DNA of 64,000 nt from Buttiauxella agrestis ATCC 33320 (GTDB lineage: Bacteria > Pseudomonadota > Gammaproteobacteria > Enterobacterales > Enterobacteriaceae). This document shows positions 30,736 through 41,058 of the stretch, one piece after another. How positions within the stretch are numbered: position 1 is the first letter of the stretch; each line of letters begins with the position of its first letter. Both the position numbers and the translations under genes were made by a program. Under the pieces are notes generated by a model. The model was not told the origin of the DNA, ran no database searches, and saw only the letters and a program-made list of their open reading frames with translations. The DNA is taken from the NCBI RefSeq assembly GCF_000735355.1, contig NZ_JMPI01000029.1, positions 112,457 through 176,456 of the forward strand, in the 5' to 3' direction.

Positions 30736-33333
30736 TTACTTCTTACCTTCAACCCACTTACCATCAACAAAGAATGCTGACCAGCCAGTCGCTTTGCCTT
30801 CTTTTTCAGAAGAAACATACTGTTGCTTAGTCTTACGGCTAAAGCGAACAACCGCTTTGTTGCCGTCTGCATCTTGCTGTGGTGCGTCGGCCAGATAACG
30901 CAGTTTTTCTGGCAGGCGGTCGCGGAAGCGATAAAGCTCTTCGACCAGCGGCGCACGTGTTTCACGCGATTTAGGGAAAGTGTTTGCCGCAAGGAAAACA
31001 CCCGCCGCGCCATCACGCAGAACAAAGTAAGCGTCGGACTTCTCGCAAGGCAACTCAGGCAATGGAACCGGATCTTCCTTCGGAGGTGCCACTTCGCCAT
31101 TACGCAGGATCTTACGCGTATTTTTGCAATCGTCATTGGTACAAGCCATGTACTTACCGAAACGCCCCATTTTCAGGTGCATTTCAGAACCACATTTCTC
31201 ACACTCAACGATTGGGCCGTCATAACCCTTGATGCGGAATTCGCCCTCTTCGATTTCGTAACCATCACACGTCGGGTTATTACCACAGACGTGAAGTTTA
31301 CGTTTCGGATCGATGAGGTAGCTGTCCATCGCAGTGCCACACTTCACGCAACGACGCTTCGCACGCAGGGCGTTAGTTTCCGCGTCATCGCCTTCCAGCA
31401 CGTTGAGAACTTCGTTTTCCGGCACCAGGTTGATGGTGGTTTTGCAGCGTTCTTTCGGCGGCAGTGCATAACCAGAACAACCCAGGAACACACCAGTGCT
31501 GGCAGTACGAATACCCATTTCACGACCACAGGTCGGGCAATCAATACTGGTCAGAACCATCTGGTTTGGACGCATACCGCCTTCTTCCGGATCCAGTTCA
31601 GCTTTACCAAGCTGTTCGCTGAAGTCGCTAAAGAAGTTATCCAGCACCCCTTTCCACTCGGCCTGATTATTGGCCACCTGGTCAAGGCTGCTTTCCATCT
31701 GCGCGGTGAAATCGTAGTTCATCAGCTCACGGAAGTTTTCTTCCAGGCGGTCAGTAACTATTTCACCCATCTTTTCAGCGTAGAAGCGGCGGTTCTCTAC
31801 ACGCACATAGCCACGATCCTGGATGGTGGAAATGATTGACGCGTAAGTAGACGGACGGCCAATGCCACGCTTTTCCAACTCTTTAACCAACGAAGCTTCG
31901 CTAAAGCGAGCCGGTGGTTTTGTAAAGTGCTGCCCAGGAATAACTTCAACCAGCGCGAGCTCATCACCCTGTTCAACGGCGGGTAAAGTACGGTCTTCAT
32001 CGCCTTTGCGCAGTGCAGGCATGACTTTAGTCCAGCCATCAAAACGCAGCGTACGGCCACGCGTTTTAAGGCGGAAGTCACCTGCTTGCACCGTCAAAGT
32101 GGTGGAATCGTATTGCGCTGGTGTCATCTGACACGCCACAAACTGGCGCCAGATCAACTGGTAAAGTTTCTGCGCGTCAGCTTCCATATCTTTAAGCGAC
32201 TCAGCAACGACACTCACATCAGAAGGACGAATCGCTTCGTGCGCTTCCTGAGAGTTTTCTTTGCTGGAGTACTGATTCGCGGCTTCCGGGAGATATTTCT
32301 TACCGAAACTCTCTTCGATATACCCACGAACCATACTCACTGCATCCTGGCTCAAGTTGGTTGAGTCAGTACGCATGTAAGTGATATGACCCGCTTCATA
32401 CAGACGCTGCGCCATCATCATGGTTTTCTTCACACCAAAACCAAGACGGGTGCTTGCAGCCTGTTGCAACGTGGAGGTGATAAACGGCGCACCAGGTTTG
32501 CTGCTGGTCGGTTTATCTTCACGCTCAAGCACGGTGTAACGCGCTTTTTCCAACTCGCTAACCGCAGACATTGTCTGCTCGCGGTTAACCGGGCGGAACG
32601 GCTTGTCTTTATGGTGGCTGACCTGAACCGGCAAACTATCGCCTTTCGGCGTTGTCAGATTCGCGTCAACTTCCCAGTACTCTTCCGGTACGAACGCTTT
32701 AATTTCACGTTCACGGTCAACAACCAGACGCACAGCAACGGACTGTACGCGGCCAGCAGAAAGACCACGGGCAATTTTTTTCCACAGCAGCGGAGACACC
32801 ATGTAACCCACAACGCGGTCCATAAAACGACGCGCCTGCTGTGCGTTAACACGGTCAATATTCAATTCGCCCGGCTTTTCGAAGGCCTGTTGAATTGCAT
32901 TTTTTGTGATCTCGTTAAACACAACACGGCTGTAACGCGTTTCATCCCCACCGATAACTTCCCGCAGGTGCCATGCAATGGCTTCCCCTTCGCGGTCAAG
33001 GTCGGTTGCGAGATAGATATGGTCTGCTTTTTCAGCCAGTGACTTCAGTTCTGAAACCACTTTTTCCTTACCAGGCAGCACTTCGTACTGTGCTTCCCAG
33101 TTGTGCCATGGATCGACACCCATACGATTTACGAGCGCGCCGCGTTCATCCTTTTTGACCTTTTTGGTCCCTTTGGTGGAGGCGGAGTCAGCGCTCTTCT
33201 TGGTGGTTGATCCACTGGTCGGCAAATCACGGATATGACCGACGCTGGACTTAACCACGTAGTCATTACCGAGATATTTGTTGATCGTTTTGGCTTTTGC
33301 CGGGGACTCAACGATGACGAGAGCTTTACCCAT
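30736..33333 (-). CDS. topA: TopA, DNA topoisomerase I
   Basis: 865 residues, exactly the E. coli length, from ATG 33333 ([16 protein letters not shown]); two further in-frame codons upstream are not needed. TOPRIM residues in [11 protein letters not shown] and [13 protein letters not shown], active-site tyrosine (~319) in ITYMRTDST, and the C-terminal zinc ribbons ([27 protein letters not shown]) followed by zinc-less ribbon domains. Removes negative supercoils. AAGGTG lies 5 bases upstream. Confidence 0.97.
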   Translation of the reverse strand: MGKALVIVESPAKAKTINKYLGNDYVVKSSVGHIRDLPTSGSTTKKSADSASTKGTKKVKKDERGALVNRMGVDPWHNWEAQYEVLPGKEKVVSELKSLAEKADHIYLATDLDREGEAIAWHLREVIGGDETRYSRVVFNEITKNAIQQAFEKPGELNIDRVNAQQARRFMDRVVGYMVSPLLWKKIARGLSAGRVQSVAVRLVVDREREIKAFVPEEYWEVDANLTTPKGDSLPVQVSHHKDKPFRPVNREQTMSAVSELEKARYTVLEREDKPTSSKPGAPFITSTLQQAASTRLGFGVKKTMMMAQRLYEAGHITYMRTDSTNLSQDAVSMVRGYIEESFGKKYLPEAANQYSSKENSQEAHEAIRPSDVSVVAESLKDMEADAQKLYQLIWRQFVACQMTPAQYDSTTLTVQAGDFRLKTRGRTLRFDGWTKVMPALRKGDEDRTLPAVEQGDELALVEVIPGQHFTKPPARFSEASLVKELEKRGIGRPSTYASIISTIQDRGYVRVENRRFYAEKMGEIVTDRLEENFRELMNYDFTAQMESSLDQVANNQAEWKGVLDNFFSDFSEQLGKAELDPEEGGMRPNQMVLTSIDCPTCGREMGIRTASTGVFLGCSGYALPPKERCKTTINLVPENEVLNVLEGDDAETNALRAKRRCVKCGTAMDSYLIDPKRKLHVCGNNPTCDGYEIEEGEFRIKGYDGPIVECEKCGSEMHLKMGRFGKYMACTNDDCKNTRKILRNGEVAPPKEDPVPLPELPCEKSDAYFVLRDGAAGVFLAANTFPKSRETRAPLVEELYRFRDRLPEKLRYLADAPQQDADGNKAVVRFSRKTKQQYVSSEKEGKATGWSAFFVDGKWVEGKK

Positions 33334-33734
33334 ATTCACCTTTACCTAATGTAATTCTTCCAGGAGACGTCGCACACTAATCACACCTTCCACTGGCGAC
33401 GCGCTTTTTTATATTGCGGCAGCGTCAATGGATATCAACTCTTTTTTCATCCACCGGCTGATTAGCGAACATTCGCAGGTGATTGAGATAACGAGTCTTT
33501 CGCACCGGTGACATAGCACGACGGAACTTTGGTTGAATGTCAAGCAATTCCGTTGCCAGATTTGCGAAAGCGTCACACTCTACCTGATAAAATGAGTTAC
33601 GCAACTTTATTAGCATGCAACCCGGATTCCTGCCAGCACAGTAAACTGATTAAATCACCTTAGGTTTACAGGGAGATATTGCCCTTTGCAGTATAGCGGA
33701 AGTACACTACTGCCAGTTTTTAAAGGAGGAAATC
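33334..33734. other. topA-yciN divergent intergenic region
   Basis: About 400 bases holding the promoters of topA (leftward) and yciN (rightward). In E. coli topA has several promoters here, including stress-sigma ones. A 63-codon open frame on the minus strand (33425-33616) has no recognisable family or ribosome site and is not called as a gene. No other element was identified. Confidence 0.5.
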
Positions 33735-33986
33735 ATGCTACCAACCACTCAACCTATCGATAAACAGTCGCTACTCGTTGAAGCCAATAAAGTGATCCGT
33801 GCTCATGAAGATTTCATGCATGGAATGGAAGCAACGGACGTTGAACAAAAAAACGGGGTGCTGGTATTCAAAGGTGAATACTTCCTTGATGAGCAAGGCT
33901 TACCTACCGGGAAAAGCACCGCAGTATTTAATATGTTCAAGCATCTTGCGCATGTGTTTGCAGAGAAATATCACCTGCAAGACTAA
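33735..33986 (+). CDS. yciN: YciN, small conserved protein
   Basis: 83 residues, as in E. coli, with the family core [36 protein letters not shown]2498; soluble and acidic, function unknown. The ribosome site AAAGGAGGAAATC is near-perfect, suggesting high expression. Ends before a strong bidirectional terminator. Confidence 0.93.
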   Translation: MLPTTQPIDKQSLLVEANKVIRAHEDFMHGMEATDVEQKNGVLVFKGEYFLDEQGLPTGKSTAVFNMFKHLAHVFAEKYHLQD

Positions 33987-33993
33987 GTAAAAT

Positions 33994-34016
33994 AACGAGG
34001 CCAAATGGCCTCGTTT
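33994..34016 (+). terminator. Bidirectional terminator between yciN and sohB
   Basis: AACGAGGCC, AAAT loop, GGCCTCGTT: 9-bp stem with TCTACTTT on the plus side and ATTTTACTT on the minus side. Confidence 0.8.
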
Positions 34017-34037
34017 CTACTTTCACCTCAAATCTGA

Positions 34038-35087
34038 TTACAACAGTGGTTTTTCACCACGCTGCCACCAGCGCAACAACAGATTATCTAAACTGTTAGC
34101 CGCGCTACCGGTGAAACGATCCATCATTTTTTTGCGGCGCGTGTAGTGCACATTAATCACATCGTGATTTTTCATCAGGCCAATCAGCAGGTCGTCGCTG
34201 GTGCTTACCGCATCAATCAAACCTTTTTCCAGTGCCTGCGTGCCGTACCAGTGCTCGCCCGTTGCAACAGAATCAATATCCAGTGATGGACGCATGTCAT
34301 GCACAAACTGCTTAAATAGCAGATGTGTTTCATTCAGGTCTTCACGGAATTTTTCACGCCCCTGCTCGGTGTTTTCACCAAACAAAGTCAGAGTACGTTT
34401 GTACTGACCAGCAGTATGCAGTTCGACATCAATATCATTGCGTTTCAGCAAGCGGTGGAAGTTAGGCACCTGAGCCACCACGCCAATCGAACCAATAATA
34501 GAAAACGGAGCGGCAACGATTTTATCTGCCACGCACGCCATCATATAACCGCCGCTAGCCGCGACTTTATCGACAGCAACCGTCAGGCGCACTTTGCTCT
34601 CACGCAAACGCTGCAACTGTGATGCCGCCAGCCCATAACCATGCACCACACCGCCAGGGCTTTCCAGACGGAGTAAAACCTCATCTTCGGGTTTGACTAC
34701 CGCCAGCACGGCTGTGATTTCTTCACGTAAGGAAGTGACTTCATGCGCATCCATACTTCCTTTAAAATCCAGAACATAAAGCGTCGGTTTGTCAGAAATA
34801 ACCGTTTCGCCACGTTTAGCACGCGCTTTGGCTTGTTTAGCTTCCAGCTTATGTTTTTTCTTTTGGGTTTTATGCCAGAGTTTCTGCTGATGACCATCAA
34901 GTCTTGCGACCTGCATTTCTTCCTGCATTTCCTGGTATTGTTCACTTAAATTGGTGAGACGTAATTCCCCACGTTGGTGTCTTTTACGCCCGGCAACATT
35001 CACGATTATTGTGACAAGAATGCCAATAGCCGCAACGACCGTGACGATTTTCGCCAAAAAAAGCCCATAGTTTGCAATCAAATCCAC
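34038..35087 (-). CDS. sohB: SohB, inner-membrane S49 peptidase
   Basis: 349 residues, as in E. coli. N-terminal membrane helix (ANYGLFLAKIVTVVAAIGILVTIIVN), a charged coiled-coil-like linker (~55-95), then the S49 signal-peptide-peptidase-A domain. The nucleophile serine is in VAASGGYMMAC; the general-base lysine is in the AGQYKRTLTLFG segment. Clean-up protease for membrane peptides; multicopy sohB suppresses degP (htrA) loss in E. coli. Monocistronic. Confidence 0.95.
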   Translation of the reverse strand: MDLIANYGLFLAKIVTVVAAIGILVTIIVNVAGRKRHQRGELRLTNLSEQYQEMQEEMQVARLDGHQQKLWHKTQKKKHKLEAKQAKARAKRGETVISDKPTLYVLDFKGSMDAHEVTSLREEITAVLAVVKPEDEVLLRLESPGGVVHGYGLAASQLQRLRESKVRLTVAVDKVAASGGYMMACVADKIVAAPFSIIGSIGVVAQVPNFHRLLKRNDIDVELHTAGQYKRTLTLFGENTEQGREKFREDLNETHLLFKQFVHDMRPSLDIDSVATGEHWYGTQALEKGLIDAVSTSDDLLIGLMKNHDVINVHYTRRKKMMDRFTGSAANSLDNLLLRWWQRGEKPLL

Positions 35088-35358
35088 GCTTTCCGCCTTC
35101 CATTCAGGACATTAAATATCTTCTGCTCAGTGTAACCGAGCGGTGATTCCGCGTCTGCAAGCAACTATAAATGCTGCGAGCCTGCTTCCTGAACGTTTTT
35201 AATAAAATGAAACTTTTGCAAAATGTTAATCAAAGGTATTGTCTCCTGTTGCCTGATTGAAATAACAAGCCCTTTCAGGCATAAAGCGTAAAGCCCATGC
35301 ATACCCAGGTATTTCTGAGAATCAAGACGTGAGCGACACATCACGCGAGGAGTTGAAT

Positions 35359-36120
35359 GTGCACTATCAACCGAAGACCGACTTACTGCAAAACCGCATC
35401 ATTTTAGTCACCGGGGCCAGCGATGGCATCGGTCGAGAAGCCGCACTAACTTACGCCAGATACGGTGCCAGCGTCATATTACTGGGTCGTAACGAAGAAA
35501 AACTGCGCAGCGTTGCCCATGAACTACAGACCCGCTACGGCAGCCTTCCCCACTGGTTTATTCTCGATTTTGCCACGGCGACACCTGATGATTGCCAGAG
35601 TCTGGCACACAAGCTTTCAGGGTTAATTCCCCGCCTGGATGGCGTCCTGCATAATGCCGGGATCCTCGGCGATATTCGGCCAATGGACGAGCAAGATCCG
35701 CAAACGTGGCAGGCTGTGATGCAGGTCAATGTGAATGTGACTTTCTTCCTGACACAGGCTTTGCTTCCTTTATTACTCAAATCAGACTCAGGCTCACTGG
35801 TGTTCACCAGTTCGAGTGTCGGTCGTCAGGGCCGCGCGGGCTGGGGTGCCTATGCGGTATCAAAATTCGCGACTGAGGGCATGATGCAGGTGCTCGCAGA
35901 AGAGTATAAGCAGCATAATTTACGCGTTAATTGTATTAACCCAGGCGGAACGCGAACTGCTATGCGCGCAAGTGCATTCCCGACCGAAGACCCCGAAAAA
36001 CTGAAAACGCCACGTGATTTAATGCCGCTCTATCTTTGGCTAATGGGCGATGACAGCCGCCGCAAAACAGGCATGAGCTTTGATGCTCAACCCAATCGTA
36101 AACCAGGAATTTCCGAATGA
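35359..36120 (+). CDS. yciK: YciK, short-chain dehydrogenase/reductase
   Basis: 253 residues from a GTG start at 35359 (HYQPKTDLLQNRIILVTGASDGIGRE), chosen because GAGGAG lies 6 bases upstream and it matches the E. coli N-terminus; the frame runs further upstream to 35329. Rossmann TGASDGIG motif, NAG (HNAGILGD), catalytic SSS...YAVSKF (Tyr-x-x-x-Lys). Substrate unknown. Stop overlaps the btuR start (ATGA), a coupling also seen in E. coli. Confidence 0.94.
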   Translation: MHYQPKTDLLQNRIILVTGASDGIGREAALTYARYGASVILLGRNEEKLRSVAHELQTRYGSLPHWFILDFATATPDDCQSLAHKLSGLIPRLDGVLHNAGILGDIRPMDEQDPQTWQAVMQVNVNVTFFLTQALLPLLLKSDSGSLVFTSSSVGRQGRAGWGAYAVSKFATEGMMQVLAEEYKQHNLRVNCINPGGTRTAMRASAFPTEDPEKLKTPRDLMPLYLWLMGDDSRRKTGMSFDAQPNRKPGISE

Positions 36121-36707
36121 GTGAAGATCGTTACCAGCAGCGCCAACAGCGCCAGAAAGAAAAAGTGGATGCCCGCGTCGCAGCAGCGCAAGAAGAACGC
36201 GGGATTGTGATTGTCTTTACCGGAAACGGTAAAGGTAAAACGACAGCCGCTTTCGGCACCGCCACACGCGCAGTCGGGCACGGCAAAAAAGTCGGCGTTA
36301 TCCAATTCATCAAAGGCCAATGGCCGAATGGCGAACGCAATTTACTGGAGCCATTAGGCGTGGAATTTCAGGTGATGGCGACCGGTTTTACCTGGGATAC
36401 ACAAAACCGCGAAACGGATACCGCAGCGTGCGTGGAAGTGTGGGAGCATGCAAAGCGTATGTTGGCAGACAGCTCACTGGATATGGTTATTCTCGACGAA
36501 ATCACCTACATGGTGGCCTATGACTATTTACCGCTGGAAGAGGTGCTGACGGCCCTGACACAGCGTCCAGAGAGCCAGACGGTGATTATTACCGGACGTG
36601 GATGTCATCGGGATATTCTTGAAATCGCAGATACCGTCAGCGAGTTACGGCCTGTGAAGCACGCGTTTGATGCGGGTGTTAAAGCGCAAATCGGTATTGA
36701 TTATTAA
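36117..36707 (+). CDS. btuR: BtuR (CobO type), corrinoid adenosyltransferase
   Basis: 196 residues, as in E. coli. Walker A-type FTGNGKGKTTAAFG, then FTWDTQNRETD and DEITYMVAYDYL, typical of CobA/BtuR adenosyltransferases. Transfers the adenosyl group of ATP to cob(I)alamin or its precursors, making adenosylcobalamin. Coupled to yciK. Strong terminator after. Confidence 0.96.
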   Translation: MSEDRYQQRQQRQKEKVDARVAAAQEERGIVIVFTGNGKGKTTAAFGTATRAVGHGKKVGVIQFIKGQWPNGERNLLEPLGVEFQVMATGFTWDTQNRETDTAACVEVWEHAKRMLADSSLDMVILDEITYMVAYDYLPLEEVLTALTQRPESQTVIITGRGCHRDILEIADTVSELRPVKHAFDAGVKAQIGIDY

Positions 36708-36713
36708 GCATTA

Positions 36714-36741
36714 AAAAACCCCTCAACTGAGGGGTTTGTAT
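36714..36741 (+). terminator. Bidirectional terminator between btuR and rluB
   Basis: AAACCCCTCA and TGAGGGGTTT form a 10-bp stem (36716-36737) with AAAAAA before and GTATTTT after, giving U-tracts on both strands. Confidence 0.88.
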
Positions 36742-36742
36742 T

Positions 36743-37624
36743 TTAGCTGCTGCGACCACCGCGACGACCGCCGCCACCCGTGGTTTGCGTATGGCGTTTA
36801 ACCGCACGGCGAATCTGATTCGCTTTCATACGACGACGGTCTTTTTCAACCGCCACTTTGCTTTCTGTCTCTTCAGGCAGTTCTACCAATTTACGCAGGT
36901 AGTTAGTTTGCCCCAGATCGAGTTCGGTATAACCGCCACGCGGCAGGCCTTTCGGCAACTGAATGTCACCGTAACGCACACGAATCAGACGGCTAACCTG
37001 CACACCAACCGCTTCCCACAGGCGACGCACTTCACGGTTGCGGCCTTCGGTCAGAGTCACGTTGTACCACTGGTTAATCCCTTCACCACCGGTAAATTTG
37101 ATGGTTTTGAATGCCGCTGGGCCATCTTCAAGCTGCACGCCACGACCCAACTGTTTCACTTTGTCGTCGTCAATTTCGCCAAATACACGCACCGCGTATT
37201 CACGCTCAACTTCACGGCTTGGGTGCATCAGGCGGTTTGCCAGCTCACCATCAGTGGTGAAAAGCAGTAAACCACAGGTATTCACATCCAGACGACCGAC
37301 CGCAATCCAACGCGCGCCGCGCAATTTTGGTAAACGGTCAAATACGGTTGGACGCCCTTCAGGGTCATTACGCGTACATAATTCGCCTTCTGGCTTGTAA
37401 TAAGCCAACACGCGGCAAATTTGTTCAGCAGATTCTTTAATAGAAATCAGGTGACCATCAATACGGATTTTCAGCGCATGTGTCACTTCAACACGGTCGC
37501 CTAATTTGGCAATTTTGCCATCCACACTGACACGGCCTGCGGAGATAATTGTTTCAATCTCACGACGGGAACCATGACCAGCACGGGCTAAAACTTTTTG
37601 TAACTTTTCGCTCTTATCGCTCAT
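36743..37624 (-). CDS. rluB: RluB, 23S rRNA pseudouridine-2605 synthase
   Basis: 293 residues. N-terminal S4 RNA-binding domain ([32 protein letters not shown]), catalytic RsuA/RluB motif [17 protein letters not shown] with the catalytic Asp, and a basic C-terminal tail ([16 protein letters not shown]...GGGGRRGGR) expected to bind RNA. Last codons abut the terminator. Confidence 0.95.
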   Translation of the reverse strand: MSDKSEKLQKVLARAGHGSRREIETIISAGRVSVDGKIAKLGDRVEVTHALKIRIDGHLISIKESAEQICRVLAYYKPEGELCTRNDPEGRPTVFDRLPKLRGARWIAVGRLDVNTCGLLLFTTDGELANRLMHPSREVEREYAVRVFGEIDDDKVKQLGRGVQLEDGPAAFKTIKFTGGEGINQWYNVTLTEGRNREVRRLWEAVGVQVSRLIRVRYGDIQLPKGLPRGGYTELDLGQTNYLRKLVELPEETESKVAVEKDRRRMKANQIRRAVKRHTQTTGGGGRRGGRSS

Positions 37625-37719
37625 TGAGCTTCCTCGGGTGTCGCCTTCACAGGCGTCGAATTGGGGTAATGGGGCCTGATAGCCCCATTTTAGGCCGGAC
37701 AGTATAGCCGCAGACGAAC

Positions 37720-38340
37720 TTATAAGAAAGGTTTTGCATCGCCCGCGCCTTCGCGGATAACAACCGGTGAATCGTCGGTCAAATCCACCACCGTTGTCGG
37801 TTGCTGGCCGAGGTAACCGCCGTGAATCACTAAATCGACAACTTTCTCGAGTCTGTCTTTAATCTCTTCCGGGTCAGACTCGGTAAATTCACTTCCTGGC
37901 AGCATCAGCGACGTCGATAGCATCGGCTCGTTCAGCACTTCGAGCAGTGCCAGCGCAATCGGGTTTGAAGGCACGCGCAGACCAATAGTTTTGCGCTTTT
38001 CCTGCAACAAACGGCGCGGGACTTCTTTCGTGCCTTTGAGAATAAACGTGTAATTGCCCGGCGTATTATTTTTGATTAAGCGAAACGCCACGTTATCGAC
38101 AAATGCGTAGGTCGAAAGCTCCGACAGGTCGCGACACATCAGGGTGAAGTTGTGCCCGTCAGGTAACTGGCGAATACGGCAAATGCGCTCCATCGCCGAC
38201 TTATCTTCCAGTTTACACCCCAGCGCATAACCCGAATCGGTGGGATAAACAATGACGCCGCCCTTGCGAACAATTTCTACCGCCTGGTTAATCAGGCGCT
38301 GTTGCGGGTTATCCGGATGAATATAGAAAAATTGACTCAT
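37720..38340 (-). CDS. yciO: YciO, Sua5/YrdC-fold RNA-binding protein
   Basis: 206 residues, as in E. coli. YrdC-like fold: [38 protein letters not shown] and the C-terminal TTVVDLTDD. YciO is a paralogue of the tRNA t6A factor TsaC; its physiological role is uncertain. Start overlaps the rnm stop (ATGA), so it is coupled to rnm. Confidence 0.94.
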   Translation of the reverse strand: MSQFFYIHPDNPQQRLINQAVEIVRKGGVIVYPTDSGYALGCKLEDKSAMERICRIRQLPDGHNFTLMCRDLSELSTYAFVDNVAFRLIKNNTPGNYTFILKGTKEVPRRLLQEKRKTIGLRVPSNPIALALLEVLNEPMLSTSLMLPGSEFTESDPEEIKDRLEKVVDLVIHGGYLGQQPTTVVDLTDDSPVVIREGAGDAKPFL

Positions 38341-39218
38341 AGTGCCCTCTCTTTTTCGCTATAACTTTTCTCCCAATTCTGCCAGACCGGCTCGACGCCA
38401 CCGGGCAGCCAGAGCTTGCGCCCAAGCTCAATCCACGCACATGGCATATGGAAATCTGAGCCTTGCGACGCCAGCAAATTAAATTGCTGTGCGTAACTCG
38501 CAAGTTGGGTGCGCTCATTGGGGGCTTGCTGACACTGGGCGACTTCCATGGCATCGCCACCACTTTCGGCAAACTGCGCCAGCAATCTTTTCAGCCATTT
38601 AGCGGTAAGGTCATAACGGCCTGGATGTGCCAGAACCGCTTGTCCGCCAGAATGATGAATGACATCAATAGCTTGTTCTATTGTACACCACTGTGGCGGA
38701 ACGTAACCGGTTTTCCCTTTTGCAAGATATTTCTTAAACACATCGGCCATGGTATTGGCTTTCCCGCACTCCACCAGATAACGCGCGAAATGCCCACGGG
38801 TGACTTCTCCGCCGTTGGCATGACGCATTGCACCTTCCAGCGCACCGGGGATATGGGCTTTTTCAAGCCGTTCTGCGATCAAGGCCGCACGTTGAACACG
38901 GCGCTCGCTTTGCTGCGCTAAAAATTCTGTCAGAACGGGATGATGTTCATCAACACCCAATCCAACGATATGGATTTCATGATTTTCCCAGACGGTGGAA
39001 ATCTCCACACCGCTGATCACGCGCAGGGGCAGTTGCAGGCGTGATACCGCTTCCCTTGCAGCGCCAATTCCGGCTACTGTGTCATGGTCAGTGATTGCCA
39101 GAATACCCACTCGCATTTCTACTGCACGCTTCACCAGCGCTTCGGGCGTTAACAAGCCATCTGACGCGGTGGTATGGCTATGTAAGTCGTAAATCACCGC
39201 TAGTGTGGGTTCGCTCAA
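38337..39218 (-). CDS. rnm: Rnm (YciV/TrpH), RNase AM, PHP-domain 5'-3' exonuclease
   Basis: 293 residues. PHP phosphoesterase motifs: DLHSHTTASDGLLTP, ITDHDTVAG, HIVGLGVDEHH, HPGRYDL and the late GSDFH. In E. coli it trims the 5' ends of 5S and other rRNAs and degrades 3',5'-nucleotide phosphates. Divergent from the trp operon; the ~80-base spacer to the trp promoter must contain its own promoter. Confidence 0.93.
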   Translation of the reverse strand: MSEPTLAVIYDLHSHTTASDGLLTPEALVKRAVEMRVGILAITDHDTVAGIGAAREAVSRLQLPLRVISGVEISTVWENHEIHIVGLGVDEHHPVLTEFLAQQSERRVQRAALIAERLEKAHIPGALEGAMRHANGGEVTRGHFARYLVECGKANTMADVFKKYLAKGKTGYVPPQWCTIEQAIDVIHHSGGQAVLAHPGRYDLTAKWLKRLLAQFAESGGDAMEVAQCQQAPNERTQLASYAQQFNLLASQGSDFHMPCAWIELGRKLWLPGGVEPVWQNWEKSYSEKERAL

Positions 39219-39293
39219 AATGGCTCCGGGTGTGTTAATAAAAAGAAAACGCCGCTCATAATAACGATATTCGGCAATAACTAAAAATCGCTA

Positions 39294-39328
39294 TTGACTT
39301 TGATTCATCGAACTAGTTAACTAGTACG
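39294..39328 (+). promoter_or_regulatory. trp promoter and TrpR operator
   Basis: -35 TTGACT (39294-39299), a 17-base spacer and -10 TTAACT (39317-39322). The operator CGAACTAGTTAACTAGTACG at 39309-39328 is identical to the E. coli trp operator and covers the -10, so TrpR-tryptophan should block RNA polymerase. Confidence 0.95.
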
Positions 39329-39356
39329 AAAGTTCACACGAGAAAGGTATCTGAAA

Positions 39357-39401
39357 ATGAAAGCGAACATCCTCATGCATAGCGGGTGGCGTACTTCCTG
39401 A
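39357..39401 (+). CDS. trpL: trp leader peptide with a single Trp codon
   Basis: 14 codons reading MKANILMHSGWRTS. Length, the GWRTS end and the following TGATAACGGGCAGTG match the E. coli leader, but codon 10 is GGG (Gly) where E. coli has the first of two tandem TGG codons; only codon 11 (39387-39389) is Trp. Segment 1 has AGCG (39381-39384), which pairs with CGCT (39418-39421) in segment 2, so the 1:2 pairing is preserved despite the codon change. Confidence 0.9.
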   Translation: MKANILMHSGWRTS

Positions 39402-39403
39402 TA

Positions 39404-39473
39404 ACGGGCAGTGTAATCGCTATGGCTGAAATTCAGCCCAGATACCAGGCCCGCCCAGAGCGGGCTTTTTTTT
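39404..39473 (+). terminator. trp attenuator
   Basis: Segment 2 CGGGC (39405-39409) can pair with segment 3 GCCCG; alternatively segment 3 GCCCGC (39449-39454) pairs with segment 4 GCGGGC (39460-39465), followed by eight T (39466-39473), the terminator. An extra hairpin GGCTGAA-A-TTCAGCC (39424-39438) sits between segments 2 and 3 and is not in the E. coli leader. Confidence 0.9.
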
Positions 39474-39495
39474 GAACAAAATATGAGAGCAGAAA

Positions 39496-41058
39496 ATGCA
39501 AACACAAAAACCAGCGCTCGAATTACTCATCGGTGACGCGCCATATCGTGATAACCCAACAGCGGTTTTCCACCAGCTATGCGGCGCGCGCCCTGCGACC
39601 TTGTTGCTCGAATCAGCCGATATCGACAGCAAAGATGATTTGAAAAGCCTGCTGTTAGTTGACAGCGCGCTACGGATTACCGCTTTAGGTGACACCGTCA
39701 CGATTCAAGCTCTATCTGAGAACGGTGCTTCATTACTCCCTTTGCTTGATGCAGCACTTCCTGCTGGAGTTGAGAACCAACATTCTCCGCAAGGCCGTGT
39801 CCTGCGCTTCCCGGCGGTGAGTTCCCTGCTCGATGAAGATGCGCGTCTGTGTTCACTGTCGGTATTTGATGCCTTCCGCATTATGCAGGAACTGGTCACG
39901 GTGCCGGAAAACGAACGCGAGGCGATGTTCTTCGGCGGTTTGTTTGCCTACGACCTGGTTGCGGGATTTGAAGACTTACCTACTCTCAAGCAAGACAACA
40001 ACTGCCCTGATTACTGTTTCTATTTAGCTGAAACGCTGCTGGTGATTGACCATCAGAGAAAACATACCCGTATCCAGGCGAGCCTGTTCACTCCGTCAGC
40101 TTCTGAAAAACAGCGTTTAATTCAGCGCACGGCGCAATTGAGCAAGCAAATGCAGCAAGAGCCTTCTGCGCTGCCGGTGCAAAAAGTGGAACGCATGACC
40201 TGCGAGTGCAACCAGAGCGATGAAGAATTTGGCGATGTGGTGCGCAAAATGCAAAAAGCGATCCGCATCGGTGAGATTTTCCAGGTCGTGCCATCGCGTC
40301 GCTTCTCACTCCCTTGCCCTTCTCCACTGGCTGCGTACCAGACGCTGAAAAAGAGCAACCCAAGCCCGTATATGTTCTTTATGCAGGACAATGATTTCAC
40401 CTTATTTGGCGCATCCCCGGAAAGCTCGTTGAAATACGACGCGGATTCCCGCCAGATTGAAATCTACCCGATTGCCGGAACTCGCCCACGCGGTCGCCGC
40501 GCAGATGGAACGCTGGATCGTGACCTCGACAGCCGCATAGAGTTGGAAATGCGTACTGACCATAAAGAGATGTCCGAGCATTTAATGCTGGTAGATCTCG
40601 CCCGTAACGACCTGGCACGCATTTGCACTCCTGGCAGCCGTTACGTTGCCGACCTGACGAAAGTCGACCGTTATTCGTTTGTGATGCACCTGGTTTCCCG
40701 TGTTGTAGGCGAGCTGCATAAAGATCTCGATGTGCTGCATGCTTACCGCGCCTGCATGAATATGGGCACGTTGAGCGGTGCGCCAAAAGTTCGTGCGATG
40801 CAGTTGATTGCCAAAGCCGAAGGCGTGCGCCGTGGCAGTTACGGCGGCGCGGTCGGTTACTTCACCGCGCACGGTGATTTAGACACCTGCATCGTTATCC
40901 GCTCTGCCTACGTTGAAAACGGTATTGCCACCGTTCAGGCAGGCGCTGGCGTGGTGCTGGACTCCGTCCCGCAGTCCGAAGCCGATGAAACCCGCAATAA
41001 AGCCCGCGCTGTACTGCGCGCCATTGCCACCGCGCATCACGCACAGGAGATTTTCTGA
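39496..41058 (+). CDS. trpE: TrpE, anthranilate synthase component I
   Basis: 520 residues, as in E. coli. Chorismate-binding domain with [37 protein letters not shown] and [12 protein letters not shown], plus the [10 protein letters not shown] allosteric segment (~30-45, the LLES element of tryptophan feedback). Forms a tetramer with TrpGD and makes anthranilate from chorismate. Stop overlaps trpD start (TGATG), giving equimolar translation. Confidence 0.97.
   Translation: MQTQKPALELLIGDAPYRDNPTAVFHQLCGARPATLLLESADIDSKDDLKSLLLVDSALRITALGDTVTIQALSENGASLLPLLDAALPAGVENQHSPQGRVLRFPAVSSLLDEDARLCSLSVFDAFRIMQELVTVPENEREAMFFGGLFAYDLVAGFEDLPTLKQDNNCPDYCFYLAETLLVIDHQRKHTRIQASLFTPSASEKQRLIQRTAQLSKQMQQEPSALPVQKVERMTCECNQSDEEFGDVVRKMQKAIRIGEIFQVVPSRRFSLPCPSPLAAYQTLKKSNPSPYMFFMQDNDFTLFGASPESSLKYDADSRQIEIYPIAGTRPRGRRADGTLDRDLDSRIELEMRTDHKEMSEHLMLVDLARNDLARICTPGSRYVADLTKVDRYSFVMHLVSRVVGELHKDLDVLHAYRACMNMGTLSGAPKVRAMQLIAKAEGVRRGSYGGAVGYFTAHGDLDTCIVIRSAYVENGIATVQAGAGVVLDSVPQSEADETRNKARAVLRAIATAHHAQEIF

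Noticed and set aside
30823..31839. 338-codon open frame on the + strand opposite topA
   Set aside because: It lies wholly antisense to a complete, conserved topA; long antisense frames are common in GC-balanced codon use and this one has no recognisable motif or ribosome site.
32386..33042. 218-codon open frame on the + strand opposite topA
   Set aside because: Also antisense to topA, without family features.
33425..33616. 63-codon open frame upstream of topA
   Set aside because: No recognisable family or ribosome site, and it sits in the topA promoter zone; kept only as part of the intergenic description.
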